From an uncultured Clostridia bacterium (lineage in GTDB: Bacteria > Bacillota_A > Clostridia > Christensenellales > Borkfalkiaceae), in NCBI GenBank assembly GCA_934292955.1, contig CAKQXZ010000008.1, positions 1 through 47,446 on the forward strand: a stretch of DNA of 47,446 nucleotides. The letters run 5' to 3'. The position numbers were made by a program, and so were the translations under genes. The notes beneath the pieces were generated by a model. The model did no database searches. It had not been told where the DNA came from and saw only the letters and a list, made by a program, of their open reading frames with translations. Positions 35,585-44,225 of the stretch are shown piece after piece. Positions within the stretch are counted from its first letter, which is position 1. The number at the start of each line of letters is the position of its first letter.

Positions 35585-36317
35585 TATTTACCCGACCGAC
35601 CAAAAAATAAAATTGCTCAACGATATGATTTTATCGTCAAAGCGCATAGTGTTTTTCGGCGGCGCGGGCGTTTCCACCGAAAGCGGCATTCCTGATTTCC
35701 GCTCGACGGACGGGCTTTATTCGCAAAAATATACCTATCCGCCCGAGATTATTTTATCGCACGAGTTTTTTGAAGAATACCCGAAAGAGTTTTTCAGGTT
35801 TTACTTCGATAAAATGATTTTTAAGGATGCAAAGCCAAATATCGCGCACCTTAAAATTGCAGAAATGGAAAAGAAAGGTTATCTTTCGTGCGTTATAACT
35901 CAGAACATCGACGGATTGCATTATGCTGCGGGTAGCAAAAACGTCTGCGAATTTCACGGCAGCGTGCATCGCAATCACTGCGTGCGTTGCGGAAAGTTTT
36001 ACGATCTCGACTACATGCTGCAACATAAAAGCGGCGTTCCGCATTGCGGTTGCGGCGGAATAATAAAGCCCGACGTCGTTCTTTACGGCGAGTCTATCGA
36101 CGGCGACGTTTTCGAGCGTTCCGTTAAAGCAATAGAGAATTGCGACATGCTTATAATCGGCGGAACAAGCCTTAAAGTTCAGCCGGCGGCAAGTCTTATA
36201 ACGCTTACGAATGCGCCCAAAGTCGTTATAAATTTAGGCGAGCAAGAAATTTCCGCCAATGCCGAACTATCGTTTAATCAACCTATAGGCAAGGTTTTAG
36301 GTGAAATTCGGTTATGA
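35577..36317 (+). CDS. Sir2-family NAD-dependent protein deacylase
   Basis: The 246-residue sirtuin shows GAGVSTESGIPDFRS (NAD site), TQNIDGLH, catalytic His127 in FHGS, and a zinc site with Cys135, Cys138, Cys157 and Cys159. It removes acyl groups from lysines using NAD. The GTG start is supported by GGAGAG just upstream and by overlap with the preceding gene; the next gene overlaps by ATGA. The four genes from 34916 to 38229 look co-transcribed. Confidence 0.95.
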   Translation: MNNIYPTDQKIKLLNDMILSSKRIVFFGGAGVSTESGIPDFRSTDGLYSQKYTYPPEIILSHEFFEEYPKEFFRFYFDKMIFKDAKPNIAHLKIAEMEKKGYLSCVITQNIDGLHYAAGSKNVCEFHGSVHRNHCVRCGKFYDLDYMLQHKSGVPHCGCGGIIKPDVVLYGESIDGDVFERSVKAIENCDMLIIGGTSLKVQPAASLITLTNAPKVVINLGEQEISANAELSFNQPIGKVLGEIRL

Positions 36318-36928
36318 ATAAGGTCGATTACGAAAAATTAAGAGCGCGGCAGTTAGAAGAAATGGGCAGGGGTAAAAAGTTGCTCCTTCACGCTTGTTGC
36401 GCGCCATGCAGTACGGCTTGTCTTGAACGGCTGACCGATGATTTCGAAACCACGGTGTTCTTTTATAATCCCAATATGGACAGCCTTTCGGAGTTTGAAA
36501 AACGCGCCGAAGAAGAAAAACGTTTCTTAAGCGAAAAATACGGCGATAAAGTCGGTTTAATCGTGCAGCCTTACGACGATAAAGAATTTTACAATGCGGT
36601 GCAAGGCTACGAAAGTGCGCCCGAAGGCGGCGCACGATGCGCAAAATGCTTCCGTCTGCGCCTTTATAAAACGGCAGAATACGCAAAAGAGCATGCTTTT
36701 GACTGCATAACCACAACGCTTACGGTAAGCCCGTATAAAAACGCGCCGTTGCTTAACGAAATAGGCGAGCAAGCGGCAAACGAGTGCGGCGTTAAGTGGA
36801 TTTATTGCGATTTCAAAAAGCAGAACGGTTTTTTGCGTTCCACCGAAATTTCGACCGAATACGGTTTATACAGGCAGAATTATTGCGGCTGCATATACTC
36901 TAAAAATCAGATAAAAAACGGGCTATAA
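36314..36928 (+). CDS. queH: Epoxyqueuosine reductase QueH
   Basis: The 204-residue protein has LLLHACCAPCS (Cys28, Cys29, Cys32), ARCAKCFRLRL and the C-terminal YRQNYCGC, the cysteine set of QueH, formerly DUF208. QueH performs the last queuosine step, reducing epoxyqueuosine in tRNA, and replaces QueG in many anaerobes. The ATG overlaps the sirtuin stop. The gene's TAA stop lies inside dispersed motif copy 7. Confidence 0.94.
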   Translation: MNKVDYEKLRARQLEEMGRGKKLLLHACCAPCSTACLERLTDDFETTVFFYNPNMDSLSEFEKRAEEEKRFLSEKYGDKVGLIVQPYDDKEFYNAVQGYESAPEGGARCAKCFRLRLYKTAEYAKEHAFDCITTTLTVSPYKNAPLLNEIGEQAANECGVKWIYCDFKKQNGFLRSTEISTEYGLYRQNYCGCIYSKNQIKNGL

Positions 36929-36938
36929 GTCGATTATC
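36923..36938 (-). repeat. Dispersed intergenic motif, copy 7 (overlaps queH stop)
   Basis: An exact GATAATCGACTTATAG on the minus strand is flanked by GGGC and CCCG, followed by TTTTTT. In this copy it forms a credible minus-strand terminator hairpin. On the plus strand it supplies the queH TAA. Confidence 0.9.
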
Positions 36939-36957
36939 GCCCATTTTGGATAGAAGA

Positions 36958-38229
36958 ATGTTACTTATAGATAAAGTTGACAAAAAAGCTTATGGGGCAA
37001 AAGAATTAGGTCTTGAAAAAGGCGACGCAATATTGAAGTTTGACGAGTTCGAAGCCGAAGACGTTCTCGATTACGTTTACTACGATACGCAGGAAACGTT
37101 TACCATGGAAGTGCTTGCCAAAAACGGCGAAACCGTGCAGGTTGAAGTGGATAAATACGAAGACGAATCGTTAGGTCTTACTTTTGCCGACGACGGACTT
37201 AAAATTCACACTTGCCTTAACGACTGTATTTTTTGTTTCGTCAAACAAATGCCCAAGGGCATGCGCCCCACGCTTTACGTTAAAGACGACGATTATCGGC
37301 AAAGCCTGTTATACGGCAATTTCGTAACGCTTACCAACGTAACCGATAAAGATTTAGACAGAATTTTACGCTTGCGTTTTTCGCCGCTTTACGTTTCGGT
37401 GCAGACCATGAACGGCGAACTGCGCAAAAAAATGCTTAACAATCGTTTTGCCGACAAACTGCCCGCGCAACTCAAAAAACTCGAACAGGGCGGCATAACG
37501 GTAAACGCGCAGGTCGTGCTTGTAAAGGGCGTTAACGACGGAAAAGAACTCGATTATACGATAGATAAACTTTACGAACTGAAAAATATCGTTTCTGCGG
37601 CGGTCGTGCCGTGCGGCATAACCAAGTTCCGCGAAGGGCTTTTTCATATAGACGACATCGACGCCGATTACGCAAAGTCGGTTATACAACAGGTAGAGCG
37701 CGCCAACGAACGGTATAACGGCTCGCTTGTTCAACTTGCCGACGAGTTCTTCTTTAAGGCAGGTCTGCCGCTGCCGGGTGAAGAATATTACGCGGATTTT
37801 CCGCAGATAGAAAACGGCGTCGGCATGTCGGTTAAATTCCGAAACAACGTGCGCGAACTTACAGAGAATGCAAAAAAACCCTTGCTTGCGCCCGCAAGAT
37901 ATTTAACGGTCAGCGGTACGAGCGTGTATAATTTTATGAAAGATATCGTTGCAATGGTAGAGCGGTCGTGCAAAGACGTCACGATAGATATCATCGCCGT
38001 AGAAAACAATTTTTTCGGTCATACCGTCAACTGCACGGGCTTATTAACGGGCGGCGATATTTATAAAGCGGTAAGTAATTATGGGCGCGAATTCGATGTA
38101 CTGCTTATACCCGATAACTGTCTTATGCGCGGCGAAGACAGATTTTTAGACGACGTAACGCTGTACGAGCTTTCCGAAAAACTCGGCAAAAAAGTAATCC
38201 GCGCGGTAATGCCCGACGCCGAAGAATAA
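36958..38229 (+). CDS. DUF512 protein, PDZ plus radical-SAM-like
   Basis: The protein is about 423 residues. The N-terminal 65 residues are PDZ-like (GLEKGDAILKFDEFEAEDVLDY). CLNDCIFCFVKQMP near residue 85 has the CxxxCxxC spacing of radical SAM enzymes, followed by a barrel-like region and the DUF512 C-terminus. The exact reaction is unknown. The order DUF512-der-plsY is common in Clostridia, suggesting a tie to ribosome or envelope biogenesis. The ATG at 36958 is chosen; a TTG at 36946 also reads in frame but has no better ribosome binding site. Confidence 0.88.
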   Translation: MLLIDKVDKKAYGAKELGLEKGDAILKFDEFEAEDVLDYVYYDTQETFTMEVLAKNGETVQVEVDKYEDESLGLTFADDGLKIHTCLNDCIFCFVKQMPKGMRPTLYVKDDDYRQSLLYGNFVTLTNVTDKDLDRILRLRFSPLYVSVQTMNGELRKKMLNNRFADKLPAQLKKLEQGGITVNAQVVLVKGVNDGKELDYTIDKLYELKNIVSAAVVPCGITKFREGLFHIDDIDADYAKSVIQQVERANERYNGSLVQLADEFFFKAGLPLPGEEYYADFPQIENGVGMSVKFRNNVRELTENAKKPLLAPARYLTVSGTSVYNFMKDIVAMVERSCKDVTIDIIAVENNFFGHTVNCTGLLTGGDIYKAVSNYGREFDVLLIPDNCLMRGEDRFLDDVTLYELSEKLGKKVIRAVMPDAEE

Positions 38230-38343
38230 CGAACCGACGTTTTGCGGTCGATAATAACCTTCTGTGCGTACGATTTTACAACCGATTACAAAAACGAAAG
38301 AATAAAATCACGACTAAAATACAATAATTAAGGAAAAGAAAAA

Positions 38344-39654
38344 ATGAAACCGATAGTAGCCATAGTCGGCAGACCTAACGTAGGCAAGTCGACTTTGTTC
38401 AATAAGATTACGGGCAAAAAAATAGCCATCGTCGAAGACCGCCCGGGCGTTACGAGAGATCGTATTTATTCCGACGCCGAGTGGTGCGGGCATAATTTCA
38501 CGCTCATAGATACGGGCGGAATAGAGCTTAAAAGCGACGACGAAATGTGGCGTCATATTAAAAAGCAGGCAGAACTCGCAATCGAAACGGCGGACGTTAT
38601 TCTGCTTTTGTGCGATGTAAAAAGCGATCTTACCGCTTCCGATTACGACGTTGCGGACATGCTCAGGCGCAGCCGTAAACCCGTCGTGCTTGCCGTCAAT
38701 AAACTTGACAACTATAAGCCCGAAAGATTGTTCGAGTATTATAACTTAGGTCTGGGCGAGCCTTTCGGCATTTCTTGCGAGCAGGCTACGGGTATAGGCG
38801 ATATGCTCGACGAAGTTTGTTCGTATTTCGATAAAGTCGAACCCGAAGAGCAAACCGAAGCCATCAAAATTGCGGTGGTCGGCAAGCCTAACGCGGGCAA
38901 GAGCAGTCTAGTCAACAAACTGCTCGGTTACGACAGAACGATTGTTTCAAATATTTCCGGTACCACGCGCGACGCTATCGATACGCCTTTTACCTATAAC
39001 GGGCAGAACTATATACTTATAGATACTGCTGGTATAAGAAAGAAAAAAGCGGTCGACGAAGACGTGGAGTATTACAGCGTTATCCGTGCGCTCGGCGCGG
39101 TAAGGCGCGCCGACGTATGTCTTGTGGTGGTAGACAGCAACGAAGGACTTTCCGAACAGGACGTTAAAATCTGCGGCTACGTTCACGAGCAGGGTAAGCC
39201 GTCGGTAATAGTTATGAACAAGTGGGATCTTATCGAAAAGGATTCCGATACGATCAACACGTTTAATAAAAAACTCGACTGCGACCTTGCGTTTATGGAC
39301 TATTACAAGTCGGTTTACGTTTCTGCAAAATCAGGGCAGCGCGTCGATAAAATTCTGAACGTCGCCAAAGAATCTCTTGCAAACGCCAATCGTCGCATAA
39401 CTACGGGTACGCTCAACGATCTTATCGGCGACGCCGTCCGCACGATCGATCCGCCGTCTAAAAAAGGTAAACGTCTTAAAATCTATTACGCCACGCAAGA
39501 CAACGTTCGTCCGCCGCGTTTCGTAATTTTCGTAAACGACAGCGAACTCGTTCATTTCTCTTACAAGAGATATCTCGAAAACGTTATCCGTAAAGCATTC
39601 GATTTTTCGGGTACGCCCATCAGAATTCTTTTCAGAAATCGCGACGAAGAATAA
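38344..39654 (+). CDS. der: Ribosome biogenesis GTPase Der
   Basis: The 436-residue protein has two tandem GTPase domains: GRPNVGKST with DTGG and NKLD, then GKPNAGKSS (about residue 180) with DTAG and NKWD. A KH-like C-terminal domain (about 350-436) binds rRNA. Der is essential for 50S subunit assembly. AAGGAA precedes the ATG. It lies 114 bases after the DUF512 gene. Confidence 0.98.
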   Translation: MKPIVAIVGRPNVGKSTLFNKITGKKIAIVEDRPGVTRDRIYSDAEWCGHNFTLIDTGGIELKSDDEMWRHIKKQAELAIETADVILLLCDVKSDLTASDYDVADMLRRSRKPVVLAVNKLDNYKPERLFEYYNLGLGEPFGISCEQATGIGDMLDEVCSYFDKVEPEEQTEAIKIAVVGKPNAGKSSLVNKLLGYDRTIVSNISGTTRDAIDTPFTYNGQNYILIDTAGIRKKKAVDEDVEYYSVIRALGAVRRADVCLVVVDSNEGLSEQDVKICGYVHEQGKPSVIVMNKWDLIEKDSDTINTFNKKLDCDLAFMDYYKSVYVSAKSGQRVDKILNVAKESLANANRRITTGTLNDLIGDAVRTIDPPSKKGKRLKIYYATQDNVRPPRFVIFVNDSELVHFSYKRYLENVIRKAFDFSGTPIRILFRNRDEE

Positions 39655-39723
39655 TCGCGTTTTCGGGTTTTAGTCTTACGATTTCTGCGTATAAATTTTG
39701 TTCTGTTTTCTGAAAAAGTAGGA

Positions 39724-39739
39724 CTATAGGTTGATTATC
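39724..39739 (-). repeat. Dispersed intergenic motif, copy 8
   Basis: On the minus strand GATAATCAACCTATAG is followed by TCCTACTTTTT. It lies between der and plsY. Confidence 0.8.
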
Positions 39740-39778
39740 TGCTATTTCGTCGCAAAACTTGCGATGGGGGTGATGCGC

Positions 39779-40618
39779 ATGCAAATGCATTTTAACGATT
39801 TGTGGTGGAGTTTTCTGCTGCTTGCCGTAGGTTCTTATCTTATAGGCAGTATTAGTTTTGCAAGAATAATTTCCGCCGCCAAAAAAAAGGATATAACTAA
39901 AATAGGCAGCGGAAACCCCGGCACTATGAACATGAGCCGCGAGTTCGGAATGAAAGTAGGCATTCTTACTTTCGCGCTTGACGTATCCAAAGGCGCGCTC
40001 CCCGCATTGTTTGCAAAGTTGGTTTTTTCGGGAATGTATTTCGGCGATTCACCGCTCGAAGTCGGTATGACTGCTCAATATATCGCAGGCTTTTTTGCGG
40101 TTGTCGGGCATATTTTCCCCGTGTTTTATAAGTTCAAAGGCGGCAAGGGTATCGCTACGACGATAGGGGTTTTTCTTGTAGGCGAATGGTATATAACGCT
40201 TATATTCCTTGTTGTCGCACTTGTGTATATTCTTATAACCGAAATGGGTTCCATGGGGTCGTTTCTTGCAACGACGCCGCCCGCAATCGCCGCCGCAATC
40301 CGCTTTTATATCAAAGGCTTTGCGTCCGACGTAAAGTTCGATTACGGTATTACGTTCTTCTCGTTCTCTATGGTTCTGGTTCTGGGAATTATAGTGCTTA
40401 CATGGTACGCCCATAAAAAGAACATTAAAAACTTGCTTTCCGGCGAAGAACACGAAACGGGCTGGATGTCTATGATCAGAAACGCAAAAATAAAACGCAA
40501 AGCAAAACGCGCGGGAAAGACCGGAAATCAAGCGGGTAACGCCGAATTATTGTCCGACGACGATATCGCTTTCGCATTGGGAAAAGACGACCGCGATGAA
40601 GACGATGACGACGAGTAA
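39779..40618 (+). CDS. plsY: Glycerol-3-phosphate acyltransferase PlsY, long tail
   Basis: PlsY transfers acyl from acyl-phosphate to glycerol-3-phosphate, the first step of phospholipid synthesis. Motifs: GSGNPGTMN, the DVSKG segment and GHIFPVFYKFKGGKGIAT. About six membrane segments are visible. At about 279 residues it is longer than the usual 200-220, because the C-terminus carries a basic stretch (KIKRKAKRAGK) and then a very acidic tail (KDDRDEDDDDE). The ATG at 39779 has GGGGG at eight bases; in-frame starts at 39731 and 39764 are possible. Confidence 0.92.
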   Translation: MQMHFNDLWWSFLLLAVGSYLIGSISFARIISAAKKKDITKIGSGNPGTMNMSREFGMKVGILTFALDVSKGALPALFAKLVFSGMYFGDSPLEVGMTAQYIAGFFAVVGHIFPVFYKFKGGKGIATTIGVFLVGEWYITLIFLVVALVYILITEMGSMGSFLATTPPAIAAAIRFYIKGFASDVKFDYGITFFSFSMVLVLGIIVLTWYAHKKNIKNLLSGEEHETGWMSMIRNAKIKRKAKRAGKTGNQAGNAELLSDDDIAFALGKDDRDEDDDDE

Positions 40619-40624
40619 AGTGCC

Positions 40625-40640
40625 GATAAGCGACTTATAG
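40625..40640 (+). repeat. Dispersed intergenic motif, copy 9
   Basis: GATAAGCGACTTATAG lies six bases after the plsY stop, flanked by GCC and GGC, with TTTTT following. In this copy the motif forms a short hairpin (ATAAG-CGA-CTTAT). Confidence 0.85.
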
Positions 40641-40715
40641 GCGGGCTTTTTGCAAATTTCTTCATAAAAATCGCCGTTTTTTCTACTAAGAAATTGCGGC
40701 GTAAAGGTAATTGAT

Positions 40716-41570
40716 ATGAGTAAAAACGTAACAATAAAATCTGAAGTTCTGACTGTGGTAATTTCCACTATGGGCGCAGAACTTCAAAGCGTTAAATATG
40801 ACGGAAAAGAAAGAATCTGGCAGGGCGATCCCTCGTTCTGGAGCGGTCGCGCGCCAATACTTTTTCCCGTTTGCGGCTCGCTGAGAGATAAAAAGTATGT
40901 CTACGGCGGTAAAGAATATTCGCTTCCGCAGCACGGTTTTGCCCGTCACAGCGAGTTTAATACGGAAAGCGTTTCGGAAAATAAAGCGACCTTCAGCCTT
41001 AAAAGCAGCGAAGAAACAAAGTCTTGCTATCCTTTCGATTTCACTCTTTTTGTTATATACGAAGTCGTAAAAAATCGGCTTGAAGTTACATATAAAATAC
41101 AGAACGACGGCAACGACGAAATGTGGGCGTTTATCGGCAGTCACGAAAGTTATTTGACCGACGGTCCGCTTTCGGCTTACGATCTCGTTTTCGAAAAGGC
41201 AGAAAGATTCTTGTCGAGAATATGTGAAGACGCACTTGTTTCCGATAAGTACGACGATTTCGGCAGCGGAAAAATTCTTCAGATCAACGAAGAACTTTTC
41301 AAGCGTTTTACGGCGGTGTTCACGGGCATAAATTCGCGCAAAGTCACTTTAAGAAAAAACGGCACCCCGATAGCGACCCTTTCGTTCGATGCCGAAAATC
41401 TTCTTATGTGGACTATGAAAGGCGCAAATTATATCTGTCTTGAACCGTGGCTTAACTATCCCGATCCGACCGACAGTGATTACGACATTCTTAAAAAACC
41501 CGGCATTATGATTATCGAAGCGGGCAAGAGTTACTTAAACAAGCACAGTATAGAATACTTTGCCGAATAA
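40716..41570 (+). CDS. Aldose 1-epimerase-like protein (LacX type)
   Basis: The 284-residue protein has the galactose-mutarotase beta-sandwich pattern: GAELQSVKYDGKERIWQGDPSFW, then RAPILFPVCG, QHGFAR (His) and CLEPW with the catalytic Glu. It resembles LacX-type sugar-phosphate or hexose epimerases that interconvert anomers. AAAGGT precedes the ATG. The substrate cannot be deduced, and no sugar operon is nearby. Confidence 0.9.
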   Translation: MSKNVTIKSEVLTVVISTMGAELQSVKYDGKERIWQGDPSFWSGRAPILFPVCGSLRDKKYVYGGKEYSLPQHGFARHSEFNTESVSENKATFSLKSSEETKSCYPFDFTLFVIYEVVKNRLEVTYKIQNDGNDEMWAFIGSHESYLTDGPLSAYDLVFEKAERFLSRICEDALVSDKYDDFGSGKILQINEELFKRFTAVFTGINSRKVTLRKNGTPIATLSFDAENLLMWTMKGANYICLEPWLNYPDPTDSDYDILKKPGIMIIEAGKSYLNKHSIEYFAE

Positions 41571-41617
41571 GTTTCGGCTGCTTTTTAAGCAAAATTCGTC
41601 TTACAGGAGCGTGTAAA

Positions 41618-42325
41618 ATGAGTCAAACAAAAAACGTTCTCGGTTACATATGGACGGTCATTCTTATATTTGCCATGCTTACGTTTATAATAGCGTTCGC
41701 GTTTGCACTGCCTATATGGTTTCGTCCGTTCTACTATATGCAGATAAAGCCGCTTAACATCGAAGAAAAGTCGGGCTTTACATATTCGCAGATAATCAAC
41801 GCCTATAATCAGGTGCTTAACTATCTGAATTTCGGAACGGAATTCGGCGTCGGCGATCTTAAATATTCCGAGTCGGGTAAAAGCCATTTCGAAGATTGCA
41901 AAATTCTTTTCGATCTCGATACCTTGGGATTGATTATTTCTGCAGTAATACTTATTGTCTGGGTACTGCTTGCGCGCTTTGCCAATTTCAGACCCAAAAA
42001 GCTTCTCGGTTTCGATTATTCGTTCTATACGGGCATAATCGGCGCGGTCATTCCGCCCGTCGTGGGCATTGCCATGCTTGTCGATTTCGATAAGACTTTC
42101 GCGCTTTTCCATGCGTTTTTCTTCCCGGGAAAAACAAACTGGTATTTCGATTGGTATCAGGACGAAGTTATCCGTATTCTTCCTGCCGAATTCTTTATGA
42201 ATTGCGGTATTCTGGTAATTGCCATATGGTTTTCGGCGTGCGTCGCTCTTGTGGTGCGCGGTATCGTCGTCCGTCAGAAAGAGATTAAAAACGCGCGGCA
42301 TATTTCCGAATCTTCTTCAAAATAG
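41618..42325 (+). CDS. Lit-like lipoprotein intramolecular transacylase (DUF1461)
   Basis: The 235-residue membrane protein has about four membrane segments. His90 in SGKSHFED and His165 in LFHAFFFPGKTNW correspond in context and spacing to the two catalytic histidines of Lit. The YxxVLNYL segment and the late EVIRILPAEFF are also family marks (DUF1461/TIGR01906). Lit moves an acyl chain from the diacylglyceryl group of a lipoprotein onto its N-terminal cysteine, making lyso-form lipoprotein. Two candidate substrates are encoded in this window. CAGGAG precedes the ATG. Not every DUF1461 protein has proven Lit activity. Confidence 0.8.
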   Translation: MSQTKNVLGYIWTVILIFAMLTFIIAFAFALPIWFRPFYYMQIKPLNIEEKSGFTYSQIINAYNQVLNYLNFGTEFGVGDLKYSESGKSHFEDCKILFDLDTLGLIISAVILIVWVLLARFANFRPKKLLGFDYSFYTGIIGAVIPPVVGIAMLVDFDKTFALFHAFFFPGKTNWYFDWYQDEVIRILPAEFFMNCGILVIAIWFSACVALVVRGIVVRQKEIKNARHISESSSK

Positions 42326-42330
42326 TATTA

Positions 42331-42362
42331 AAAAAGGAGCGGTTTTTCCCGTTCCTTTTTTT
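42331..42362 (+). terminator. Terminator after the Lit-like gene
   Basis: AAAAAGGAGCGG pairs with CCGTTCCTTTTT (one G-T pair), with a short loop and further Ts. It lies six bases after the stop. Confidence 0.88.
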
Positions 42363-42397
42363 AGGGTTTTATTTCTTATCCCCAAGTTTTATTCACA

Positions 42398-42599
42398 AAA
42401 AACATACCCGCCTGTGCCGTATAGAGTAAATAATAACCCGCTTCTGAAAGCAGGTGGGTGCTTAGCCCAACGCTTCCGACTTCCTGCAGAAAGGGTTTGC
42501 TCAAGACAATAACCCCAGGCTTTGCGTATCGTTGCGGACATCGGCTCCCTTTTTATAATTGTGGATTACATTAGACCCTACCTCGAACACCGCAGGCAC
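42398..42599 (-). ncRNA. ssrS: 6S RNA
   Basis: Read on the minus strand, about 200 bases follow the 6S order: GCCTGCGGTGTTCG near the 5' end, GGGAGCCGATG after the first arm (compare CCCTGAGCCGATA in E. coli), and GGCACAGGC near the 3' end pairing with the 5' GCCTG. The 3' end runs into TTTTTT. A promoter lies just upstream and no reading frame fits. 6S RNA mimics an open promoter and holds sigma-A RNA polymerase in stationary phase. The exact ends are estimated to within a few bases. Confidence 0.82.
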
Positions 42600-42605
42600 A
42601 TTCAT

Positions 42606-42634
42606 ATTATAGCAAACGCACAAATTATTCGCAA
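42606..42634 (-). promoter_or_regulatory. Promoter of the 6S RNA
   Basis: On the minus strand TTGCGA (42634-42629) is 17 bases from TATAAT (42611-42606), placing the start near 42599. Confidence 0.78.
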
Positions 42635-42693
42635 CTGTTTTGAATAATTATTTTGATAACAGGAAACGTAATACAAAAGTCAAAAATCAAGCT

Positions 42694-44193
42694 ATGGGAA
42701 AACAAAAGATAATCAATTTCAGACCGATTTGCATTGCCGCGGCGTTTTATGCCGTCGGTATTGCTTTCGCATATTTTCTTTTGCGTAACGTAGCGGTTGC
42801 CGTAATCTGTATTTCCGTACTTGCCGTTTTCTCCGCTCTTGCGGTTGTGTTTTCCGAAAATAAAAAGAAAAGTCTTATCTGCCTTGCCGCGTTTTCGCTT
42901 ATTTTCATTATCGGTTTTGGTTATGCCGAAATCAAAATCAACTCTGCGTATAATGCGGCGGCTCCGTCCGACAAAGTGGCTGCCGAAGCGACTGTAGACA
43001 GGGTGTCGCTTACAAAAACGGGCAGTTATCGCGTGTATTTCAGAGATGTAAAAGTCAACGGAAGATCTTTCGGCAGTGCAGTCGGTTATATAGACGACGA
43101 ATTTGTTCCCGAAGTCGGCAGTCGTTATTCTTTTAATTGCGAACTTATAAAGCGTGCGGGCAGAGAAGATTTTTACGATATCTTCTGCGGAGTGCATTTT
43201 TCCGTTCGCTATATATCGGGCGCGAAATATGTGGGCGATTATTCCAATCCCGCCGAAAAATCCGCCGCGTTTATAAAGAAAGTCCTGAAAAGCGGTATGA
43301 CCGGGCAGAGTTACTCGCTCGCGGTCGCGCTTGTTCTCGGCGATACATCTTTGATTTCCGAAGATCTTCCCGCATATCGTTTCGCGGGGATTGCGCACGC
43401 TTTCGCCGTATCGGGTTTGCATGTCGGATTGTTTTTCGCAATATTTACCTTTATCGCAAAACGTCTCAGACTTAAAAGGGTTTTCAGATTTCTGTTTATT
43501 CTTATTCCCACGGCATTCTATTGTTTTATCTGCGGGTTCAAACCGTCGTCCGTCCGCGCTCTGATTATGGCAGCCGTACTTCTTCTGTCCGAAGATTTCG
43601 GTTTCAAGCGTGACAGAATGTCTTCAATCGCGCTCGCGCTTATAGTCGTCCTTTCAATTCAGCCCTTTTATCTTTTCGATATCGGAACACGGCTTTCATT
43701 TCTTGCCGTTCTCGGAATAGCCGCGCTTTTACCCGTTTTGAAACGCGGCGCAAAACCGCTTAAAAAACTTAGCGACCCGCTTTGCGTATCGATGGGCGCG
43801 TCGCTCGGAACGATGCCCGTTCTTGTCGATATGTCGGGCTATATGTCGATTATCTCGCTGTTCGCAAATATAATTTTCGTTCCGCTTTTAAGCCTTGCGT
43901 ATCAACTTACGGTAGTTTTCGCTATTTTCGGTTGTATAGAATATGCCGTTGCGGGTAGTGCGGTTATCACAATGTTTGTTCCGTCCGCATTGCTCACTTT
44001 AATAAGCGACGTGGTGGGTTTCTTCGATTTTTCCGCCTTCGCGCTTCCGCTTAAATTCGGCTTTGCCGCAATATTCTATTACGTCGGTCTGTTCTTTATA
44101 ACCGATTTTCTTAACATTAAAGGTAAGTATAAAGCGATAATGTCTGTGGTCGCCTTTGTTCTGTCGGTTGTTTTAATGCTTATCGCCGCGTAA
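42694..44193 (+). CDS. comEC: ComEC/Rec2-type membrane channel, short form
   Basis: The protein is about 499 residues. N-terminal membrane segments, a DUF4131-like external domain (about 75-165) and the competence domain with GIAHAFAVSGLHVGLF and SVRALIMA are all present, with about ten membrane segments in total. ComEC carries single-stranded DNA across the membrane during transformation. The C-terminal metallo-beta-lactamase domain of full-length ComEC (700-800 residues) is missing: the frame ends right after the last membrane segment. The ATG at 42694 lacks a clear ribosome binding site; a TTG at 42640 is an alternative. Confidence 0.9.
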   Translation: MGKQKIINFRPICIAAAFYAVGIAFAYFLLRNVAVAVICISVLAVFSALAVVFSENKKKSLICLAAFSLIFIIGFGYAEIKINSAYNAAAPSDKVAAEATVDRVSLTKTGSYRVYFRDVKVNGRSFGSAVGYIDDEFVPEVGSRYSFNCELIKRAGREDFYDIFCGVHFSVRYISGAKYVGDYSNPAEKSAAFIKKVLKSGMTGQSYSLAVALVLGDTSLISEDLPAYRFAGIAHAFAVSGLHVGLFFAIFTFIAKRLRLKRVFRFLFILIPTAFYCFICGFKPSSVRALIMAAVLLLSEDFGFKRDRMSSIALALIVVLSIQPFYLFDIGTRLSFLAVLGIAALLPVLKRGAKPLKKLSDPLCVSMGASLGTMPVLVDMSGYMSIISLFANIIFVPLLSLAYQLTVVFAIFGCIEYAVAGSAVITMFVPSALLTLISDVVGFFDFSAFALPLKFGFAAIFYYVGLFFITDFLNIKGKYKAIMSVVAFVLSVVLMLIAA

Positions 44194-44225
44194 TTCCGTA
44201 ACGCGTTAAAACAATAAAAACCCGT

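Noticed and set aside
42625..43422. A 265-residue minus-strand frame opposite comEC
   Set aside because: It is basic and low-similarity, typical of an antisense shadow, and opposes a clear ComEC frame.
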